Origin: Lewinellaceae bacterium
GTDB taxonomy: Bacteria > Bacteroidota > Bacteroidia > Chitinophagales > Saprospiraceae
Reading direction: 5' to 3'
NCBI GenBank assembly: GCA_020636325.1
Contig: JACJYC010000017.1
Span: forward strand, 62,001-126,000
DNA: 64,000 nucleotides
Part shown: in pieces, positions 58,749-64,000 of the stretch
Layout: the number at the start of each line of letters is the position of its first letter
How positions within the stretch are numbered: the stretch's first letter is position 1
The notes under the pieces: model-generated
The model's input: the letters and a program-made list of their open reading frames with translations, nothing else
Told to the model about the DNA's origin: nothing
Database searches by the model: none
Position numbers and translations under genes: made by a program

Positions 58749-59465
58749 ATGAAAAACCTGGTTCCTTTTCTCCTGTTGATCGTCGTATCGGGTTGTAAAA
58801 AAGAACAGCTTGCCGGTCCGGGCGATCCGTTCTTGATCCGGGAAATCACGGTGAACGGAAAAACCGACCAGGCATTTGAGTACAATGCCGAAAATTTGCT
58901 GATCAAGGAAAACGTATTCTCCCTCTGTGAAAACAACCCTTCCGACGAACTCAGCTATACCTATGTCAACGGCCGGGTCGACAAAATGAATTCCGTGATC
59001 AGGAGCCTGTATTCCAGTACGGAGTCGATTTGCAATCCCGCCACAGGCATACACCATGAACTTTCCTTTGAATACGACGATCAGCAACGGATCAGCCGGG
59101 TCATTCAATCGGGATCCGTTACGGAATTTGCCTATAACGCAGCCGGTTTCATCGAAAAGCAAACGATCGGATACAACGGTTCAGCCTATGTGTTTACCTA
59201 TGAATACGACGGCAACGGCAACATCATCCGCGAAACCGATTCCGAAGGAAAAACGACCTTTTATGAATACGACAACGGAAAAAATCCGTTTTACCTCATA
59301 GGACAACGCCCCGCTTTTGTCTCTCCCTTCAACAAAAGCCCCAACAATGTGATCAAAGCAACCGGCAACCAACAATTCGAACGCCAACTGACCTACAACG
59401 CCGACGGCCTCCCCGCCCAGGTAACCGAAACCAACGGCCTGATCTACGTCTATCACTACCAATAA
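58749..59465 (+). CDS. Lipoprotein with YD (RHS-like) repeats
   Basis: 238 residues. Signal peptide with lipobox VVSGC (Cys near residue 15). Residues 110-215 carry four YD-type repeats: FEYDDQQRISRVIQ, FAYNAAGFIEKQTIG, YEYDGNGNIIRETDSEG and LTYNADGLPAQVTE. These form beta-hairpin units as in RHS proteins, here in a small outer-membrane or surface lipoprotein. No toxin domain is attached. The CTCTCACC repeat starts a few bases after the stop. Confidence 0.8.
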   Translation: MKNLVPFLLLIVVSGCKKEQLAGPGDPFLIREITVNGKTDQAFEYNAENLLIKENVFSLCENNPSDELSYTYVNGRVDKMNSVIRSLYSSTESICNPATGIHHELSFEYDDQQRISRVIQSGSVTEFAYNAAGFIEKQTIGYNGSAYVFTYEYDGNGNIIRETDSEGKTTFYEYDNGKNPFYLIGQRPAFVSPFNKSPNNVIKATGNQQFERQLTYNADGLPAQVTETNGLIYVYHYQ

Positions 59466-59469
59466 ACGC

Positions 59470-59550
59470 CATCCTCTCACCCTCTCTCACCTCTCTCACC
59501 CTCTCACCCTCTCACCTCTCTCACCCTCTCACCTCTCTCACCTCTCACCG
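59470..59550. repeat. CTCTCACC tandem repeat between convergent genes (second array)
   Basis: About nine copies of CTCTCACC/CTCTCTCACC, identical in family to 19754-19797. On the minus strand the stop codon of the beta-lactamase-like gene is part of it. Confidence 0.92.
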
Positions 59551-60669
59551 GCTCAACACATCCAGCATCTCCCCCAGCATATTCCCTACCTGCTCATGGA
59601 TCGGCCCCGCGATCGAAGTGCCCAGGTTGATGGCGAAGAAGAAATAGCGGTTGCGATCGGGGAAATAACCGAGGTAACAACCCGCACCGATACCGCCGCC
59701 GGTGTGGCCGTATTCCACTAATCCGTTGTGGTAATCGCGATGCAGCCCCAGGCCGTAGCCGTAACTGTTTTCCGTGCCGGGGTTCCGCTCCACAATGGCC
59801 AGCATCTGGTCCATGGTGCTTTGGCGCAGCAATTTGCCTTCAAACAGCCCTTTCAGGAAAAGGGCATAATCCATCGGCGTGGCCACCATCCCGTCGTCGC
59901 CGATCATGGAAGCGACATTGATCTTCTGCATTTCGGTGCAGTTTTCGAGTACGCCGTTGCTGTATCGGTCCCAATAGGAATTGACGGCGCCGGGGCGGTC
60001 GAGGTAGTCGGCGTCATCCCGGTAAAAACTGCGGGTCAATCCCAGCGGGACAAAGATCTTCTCCCGGATATAACGGGCGTGATCCCCCGTGAGCTGGTCG
60101 CCGATCAGGGCCAACAGCTCGTAATTCATGTTGGTATACCGGTATTTGCTGCCGGCTTCAAACTGGATGGGGGCGCCGGCTATATAGTTGAGATAGTCCG
60201 TGGTCGTAAACACGTGTTCAGGGTGCTGCACCAGATAGGCAATATACCTTGGGACCATATTGTACTCGGCCGCCCCCGAAGTGTGGTTGAGCAGCATGCG
60301 CACCGTCATCTTTCCGGCGCCGGTGACCTTGTCGCTGACCTCCTTCGGCAAATAGGCCGTTATTTTTTCATCCAGGTCCACCTTCCCTTCTTCATACAAC
60401 ATCAATATGGCCACCGCCATATAACTTTTGGACACACTCTGCGAATATTGCAGATTGGCGGGTGTCATCGGCGTCAGGTCCTCGATCCGGGCAAATCCGG
60501 ATGCGCCTTCCCAGGGACCGTCGGGGTCAACAACGGCTGCCGCTACCCCGGGAATGCCCATGGCGGCGTATTTGTCCATGATCTCCTGGAGGAGGGGCCC
60601 CCTGGATTGACCGGCGGCGATATAATGACCGGCAATAAGTACGAGAATATATAAGGTTGATTTTTTCAT
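59545..60669 (-). CDS. Beta-lactamase class C/penicillin-binding protein-like serine hydrolase
   Basis: 374 residues. Signal peptide (LYILVLIAGHYIAAG). Catalytic S78-x-x-K81 in SQSVSKSYMAVAI, YxN motif in KYRYTNMNYELLAL and the HTG motif in EYGHTGGGIG. This is the class C beta-lactamase/esterase EstB-like family; true beta-lactamase activity is less likely than D-amino-acid peptide or ester hydrolysis. The stop codon is in the CTCTCACC repeat. Confidence 0.88.
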   Translation of the reverse strand: MKKSTLYILVLIAGHYIAAGQSRGPLLQEIMDKYAAMGIPGVAAAVVDPDGPWEGASGFARIEDLTPMTPANLQYSQSVSKSYMAVAILMLYEEGKVDLDEKITAYLPKEVSDKVTGAGKMTVRMLLNHTSGAAEYNMVPRYIAYLVQHPEHVFTTTDYLNYIAGAPIQFEAGSKYRYTNMNYELLALIGDQLTGDHARYIREKIFVPLGLTRSFYRDDADYLDRPGAVNSYWDRYSNGVLENCTEMQKINVASMIGDDGMVATPMDYALFLKGLFEGKLLRQSTMDQMLAIVERNPGTENSYGYGLGLHRDYHNGLVEYGHTGGGIGAGCYLGYFPDRNRYFFFAINLGTSIAGPIHEQVGNMLGEMLDVLSR

Positions 60670-60680
60670 GGTATTAAGGT

Positions 60681-61280
60681 TTAATTGAAGTGAATCCGGC
60701 TTCCGGCCTGGAACAGGGAATAAAAATTGAGCGGCAGAACATCGTTGTAGAAAAGGGCCGGGACAAGCTGATAACTGACAAACGGAGCGGCATAAGTGTC
60801 GGTCTTGCGCGGATCGTACCCGGCGGAAATGCCCAGTGGAACGATCAGCTGCGATTTGCCGTCGCGGACGGTCTGCCAGGCGCCTTCCCGGAAAGCGTAG
60901 GCGGGCCCCGGATGGAATACCCGCTGCCAGCCGATCCCCAGCTTCAGTTCCGGATAAAAATCATCGGTCAATTCGGGGCGGAAAGCCGATTGGGTGAAGA
61001 CAAAAATGCCGTTTCCAATCTCCCGGTTCAGGTAAAAGCCGACCTGAAATTGCTGGACCCAATTGGCTTTGTTGTCCAATTTGAATTCCGTTCCCACAAA
61101 AAATCCGACGTGGGTGAAATTGCTTTTCAGATCTCGCAGCGGCAGGGCGAAATTCTGGAATTGAATGCCCACCGTCAGCGGGAAATTGCGGTAACGCCCC
61201 ATCGGGCCGCCCGAATCCTGGGCCTGCATCAGGAACGGAAACACCAGCAACGGCAGCAAGAATAACAGTCTAGGTCTCAT
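60681..61280 (-). CDS. Outer-membrane beta-barrel-like protein
   Basis: 199 residues from ATG 61280 (MRPRLLFLLPLLVFPFLMQAQ, a signal peptide). The mature part has about eight alternating strands (FVGTEFKLDNKANWVQQFQVG, LKLGIGWQRVFH, QLIVPLGISAGY) ending in aromatic residues, like small outer-membrane barrels of Bacteroidota. It lies 11 bp upstream of the serine hydrolase gene on the same strand, so probably cotranscribed. Confidence 0.75.
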   Translation of the reverse strand: MRPRLLFLLPLLVFPFLMQAQDSGGPMGRYRNFPLTVGIQFQNFALPLRDLKSNFTHVGFFVGTEFKLDNKANWVQQFQVGFYLNREIGNGIFVFTQSAFRPELTDDFYPELKLGIGWQRVFHPGPAYAFREGAWQTVRDGKSQLIVPLGISAGYDPRKTDTYAAPFVSYQLVPALFYNDVLPLNFYSLFQAGSRIHFN

Positions 61281-61400
61281 GGTTTGAAAATCTTGTTTCC
61301 GGCAAAATTGGGCTACGCGAAGGGCCGAAAGCAAGGAAAAACCGGCTGTTTTTGGTGAAGTGTAGCAAAATCACCCGTGAAATGAATCCGTTAAGGGCGG

Positions 61401-62243
61401 TCAGGAATCGGTGGACAGGGTAGGGGCATCCGTTTCCGGCTCAAACCACGCCTTGAAGGCCGCCGCCCGGAGCCTGCTGACCTGCACGACTTCCGGCAAA
61501 ATACCGGAAGTCGGCGTAATCCACACTTCCAGCTTTCCGTCGGCCGCTCGTTTATAGCCGGTTACGGCGTCCCGGTGCAGGATGAATTGCCGGTTGAGCC
61601 GGAAGAACCGTTCCCCCGGGAGATTTTCTGCAATCTTGTCGAGGGACCTGTCGGGCAGGTATTTTTTGTTTTCCCGGGTGAGCAGGGTGGTGTACCCTTC
61701 GTCCGTATAAAAACCGAAAATATCCTCAAAAGGGATCATCAGGTTCTGCTTGCCGTGCTTGACGCTGAATCCGCTGATCCGGACCTGCTTTTCGACTTTT
61801 CGAAGGGTTTCGGATGTCCTCAATTCGGCATAATAGTGCATCCCGACATAAATGCCGTTGATCACGAAGAACCAGATCGAAATGATGAAAAGGTCGTAAA
61901 GGTAAAAGCTCATCGGCACGGGGTGATCGGTGACGATGAAATTCAGCAATTCGGTCGTGACGATAATGACGGAGATGCCCGCTAGGGTGGTCAGAAAGAA
62001 CTGGATCAGGATGCGCTTCAGCGGCCGTGCGCCGTAAGGGATTTTTTTATCGAGATAAATGACGATCGCCCGGACCGCCCACCAGGCCAGATATCCCGTC
62101 AGGGTGTCCAGGGTGTAGCGCAGCAGGGTATACCAGTCGAACCGGATATAGGTATAAGTGAGGTAATAGTTGAATCCACTGATAAAGGCAATGGCAATGA
62201 GGAAGAAAGGGATATCGCGGTATTTCGGTTGTGTTGACATCAA
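61401..62243 (-). CDS. Membrane-anchored LytTR transcription regulator
   Basis: 280 residues. Four N-terminal membrane helices, with FFLIAIAFISGFNYYLTYTYI first, are followed by a LytTR DNA-binding domain (FEDIFGFYTDEGYTTLLTRENKKYLPDRSLDKIAENLPGE, FFRLNRQFILHRDAV). The layout is that of 7TM- or 4TM-LytTR regulators of Bacteroidota, in which a membrane sensor is fused to the DNA-binding domain. The target is unknown. A 48-residue gene precedes it by 15 bp. Confidence 0.87.
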   Translation of the reverse strand: MMSTQPKYRDIPFFLIAIAFISGFNYYLTYTYIRFDWYTLLRYTLDTLTGYLAWWAVRAIVIYLDKKIPYGARPLKRILIQFFLTTLAGISVIIVTTELLNFIVTDHPVPMSFYLYDLFIISIWFFVINGIYVGMHYYAELRTSETLRKVEKQVRISGFSVKHGKQNLMIPFEDIFGFYTDEGYTTLLTRENKKYLPDRSLDKIAENLPGERFFRLNRQFILHRDAVTGYKRAADGKLEVWITPTSGILPEVVQVSRLRAAAFKAWFEPETDAPTLSTDS

Positions 62244-62258
62244 TGGATCGTTCCCGGA

Positions 62259-62405
62259 TCAATTCCCGTTTTTGTCCTTGTGGAATTTCTTGACCTGGTT
62301 GATCCAGGACAGGATGAAGTTTTTAACCGGATATTCCGTGATCTCATCGACTTTACCCTGGTTGATATGGGTGCGAACAAGGTTTTCCAATTCTTCAAAT
62401 TCCAT
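62259..62405 (-). CDS. 48-residue hypothetical protein upstream of the LytTR gene
   Basis: ATG at 62405 to TGA at 62259. Encodes an amphipathic, charged peptide starting MEFEELENLVRTHINQGKVD and ending in KKFHKDKNGN. Same strand as the LytTR gene, 15 bp upstream, suggesting that it is a leader or partner peptide in an operon. No family recognised; it could be a chance ORF. Confidence 0.45.
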   Translation of the reverse strand: MEFEELENLVRTHINQGKVDEITEYPVKNFILSWINQVKKFHKDKNGN

Positions 62406-62523
62406 GCGGACCGGCTTTAGGTTGCCTGCTCAAAATTAGCCATTCGCATCAATTCCGCCAAACAAATGGAACTTTCCGAAATTCCCGTTAAATTCGGAGC
62501 TTTATTGTCAAACCAACCGAAAC

Positions 62524-63765
62524 ATGAAAAACACGTTGCCCATTTTCTTCCTGATCGCTGTTCTATCTTACAGCTGTAAGAACACAAACGAACAAACCGG
62601 CGAAGAAACAGCAACCCCGGAGGCGGGTACGTTTGCCTATGACCTTGATTTTCTGAAAAAACATACGGACGCGATCTTGCTCACCGCCCCCGACAACCCC
62701 TTTGCGCAGGTGGCCGTGTGCGGCGCCTACCAGGGGCGTGTAATGACCAGCACGGCCGGCGGAGAAGCCGGTAACAGCTACGGCTGGCTGAATTACGCCC
62801 TCATCAGCGGCGAAAAAGGCTACCAGCCGCATATCAATGCCTACGGCGGCGAAGACCGGTTCTGGATCGCCCCTGAAGGCGGGCAGTTTTCCGTGTTTTT
62901 TCCCAAAGGCGCCCCGTTTGAGTTCGACAGCTGGCAAACGCCCGGGCTGATCGATACGGCCCATTACGAGCTGATCAGCTCCACCCAGTCGCAAGCTGTT
63001 TTTCAAAAGAAGGCCGTTTTGGAAAATTACTCGGGCACACGGTTTGAAATTGAGATCAACCGGAAGATAAAGGTTATGGGCGGTGGGGAAATCGCCGCCG
63101 ACCTGGGCCTGGAAGCGGAAGCGCTGACGGGGTTGCGGATGGTCGGTATAGAAACGGACAATACCGTGACCAATACCGGCCCGGATTGGTCAAAACAAAC
63201 CGGTACGCTCGGCATCTGGATCCTGAGCATGTTCACCCCCTCTGACAGCACGACGATCGTGGCGCCGTTTACCCGGGCCCGTTCCAAAGAGCTCCAACTG
63301 ACGGATGACTATTTCGGCAAAGTACCTGCCGATAGGCTGGTGGCCGGCGATTCGGTCCTCTTTTTCAAGGGCGACGGCAAACTGCGGAGCAAGATCGGCA
63401 TCGCGCCGGCGTCGGCCAAGTCCGTTGCGGGCAGTTACTCGGCCGAAAAGGGCATCCTTACGATCGCTCAGTTCGACCTCGACCCGGCAGGCGACTACCT
63501 CAAATCCACCTGGCAACTGCACGACGACCCTTACGGCGGCGACGCCTTCAACTCGTACAATGACGGCCCCGTCGACGGCGGCGATCAGCTCGGTCCGTTC
63601 TATGAGATCGAATCCACATCACCGGCGCCCGCGCTTAAAAACGGGGAAAAACTGACCCACCGGCACCGGGTTTTTCACTTTGAAGGCGACCAGGCGGCAT
63701 TGGACCGGGTGGCCAAGACGGTATTGGGGGTTGGCCTGACGGAGATTTTGAATAGTGGGATTTAA
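62524..63765 (+). CDS. DUF6786 family lipoprotein
   Basis: 413 residues. Lipobox LSYSC (Cys near residue 18) after a short signal. The body resembles DUF6786: TAPDNPFAQVAVCGAYQG, YGWLNYALISG, AYGGEDRFWIAPEGGQFSVFF and the C-terminal GPFYEIESTSPAPALKNGEK and HRVFHFEGD. These proteins look like galactose-mutarotase-like beta sandwiches. Function unknown; a sugar-binding or epimerase-related role is possible. Single gene. Confidence 0.82.
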   Translation: MKNTLPIFFLIAVLSYSCKNTNEQTGEETATPEAGTFAYDLDFLKKHTDAILLTAPDNPFAQVAVCGAYQGRVMTSTAGGEAGNSYGWLNYALISGEKGYQPHINAYGGEDRFWIAPEGGQFSVFFPKGAPFEFDSWQTPGLIDTAHYELISSTQSQAVFQKKAVLENYSGTRFEIEINRKIKVMGGGEIAADLGLEAEALTGLRMVGIETDNTVTNTGPDWSKQTGTLGIWILSMFTPSDSTTIVAPFTRARSKELQLTDDYFGKVPADRLVAGDSVLFFKGDGKLRSKIGIAPASAKSVAGSYSAEKGILTIAQFDLDPAGDYLKSTWQLHDDPYGGDAFNSYNDGPVDGGDQLGPFYEIESTSPAPALKNGEKLTHRHRVFHFEGDQAALDRVAKTVLGVGLTEILNSGI

Positions 63766-63842
63766 GTAAAGTTCTGATGGCCCGCTTTGTCACCGACTTA
63801 TCCGATAATATAGGGAAAGGATTTTCATCAGATTGAATTTCC

Positions 63843-64000
63843 TCAGGTGACAGGGGGAACGGCGAGGTCCGTATTTTCAACAAAATACAACTCCAGGCTG
63901 TCCAGGTCAAAAGCGCACAAATACCCGAGCCCGGGCCTTATGCCGGCATACACGCAACCGGCATCGATGTTCAGCGCCGGCAGATAATCCAGGCTGTCGC
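63843..64000 (-). CDS. Metallophosphoesterase (serine/threonine phosphatase-like), C-terminal part
   Basis: Minus-strand frame open at the right edge ends at TGA (63843-63845). It encodes ALNIDAGCVYAGIRPGLGYL and DLDSLELYFVENTD. The NIDxGCVY block followed by DLDxxEL is the C-terminal end of diadenosine tetraphosphatase/PPP-like metallophosphoesterases in Bacteroidota. The catalytic N-terminal part lies outside the window. Confidence 0.65.
   Translation of the reverse strand, partial: DSLDYLPALNIDAGCVYAGIRPGLGYLCAFDLDSLELYFVENTDLAVPPVT

Overview
The window looks like a chromosome segment of a marine or activated-sludge type Bacteroidota, most likely Saprospiria (Lewinella/Haliscomenobacter-like). 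The reasons are a high-GC core, many promoters of the Bacteroidetes type (TAnnTTTG at -7), a type IX secretion sorting domain, HYR-repeat surface protein, a GT-C/TPR protein, DUF5916, DUF6786, DUF4834-like and DUF3127 families, and monofunctional aspartokinase. Species cannot be fixed from the sequence.

Layout. (1) 1-10100 is an exopolysaccharide/O-antigen locus: a flippase cut by the left edge and a Wzz-like co-polymerase on the minus strand, separated by a 1.5 kb higher-order array of CAATCGAA-type short repeats. Diverging from them is a tightly packed plus-strand operon (O-antigen polymerase/ligase, GT4, 2OG-Fe oxygenase, DUF1972 GT4, second O-antigen ligase, initiating sugar transferase, winged-helix nucleotidyltransferase). 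(2) 10100-12282 is a HYR-repeat secreted protein whose T9SS sorting tail is out of frame. (3) 12446-44212 is mostly conserved core: acetyltransferase, VOC protein, acyltransferase, lysC with a divergent ACT-domain gene, pssA-purS, rsmI, TPR glycosyltransferase, a Crp/Fnr regulator with a predicted CRP-type operator controlling a 31-aa peptide and a DUF2892 protein, recD2, SIS, SGNH, AlkA-like, DUF5916, MltD, rsmG-rluA-DUF4834, ROK kinase, esterase, M17 peptidase, ATP-grasp, AsmA. (4) 44319-54010 is an AT-richer accessory island: MITE-like elements, a 46-aa orphan peptide gene, an Mrr nuclease, a catalytically dead CHAT (caspase-like) protein with a small convergent coiled-coil gene, an integrase remnant, an IS630 element sitting in a lipoprotein gene, and a decayed IS1634-like element. 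(5) 54083-64000 returns to core: DUF1624 acyltransferase, SRPBCC, SSS symporter, OmpA lipoprotein, YD-repeat lipoprotein, serine hydrolase, outer-membrane protein, membrane LytTR regulator, DUF6786 lipoprotein, and a phosphatase cut by the right edge.

The most unusual feature is sequence architecture rather than one gene. Many genes end directly in, or within a few bases of, a short tandem repeat; different genes carry different repeat families (CTCTCACC, TTCCTCAA/TTCGATTG, TGATCACTG, GGCAGTTGGCAGT, CAGGGCACTAAG), and in several cases the stop codon is part of the repeat. The 1.5 kb array before the flippase looks like an expanded form of one of these. Two candidate small RNAs, a CRP operator overlapping the stop codon of its own presumed regulator, a DUF3127 protein with an SSB-like tail and a Cys-less ArsC-family protein are also worth testing. 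No tRNA, rRNA or CRISPR array was seen.
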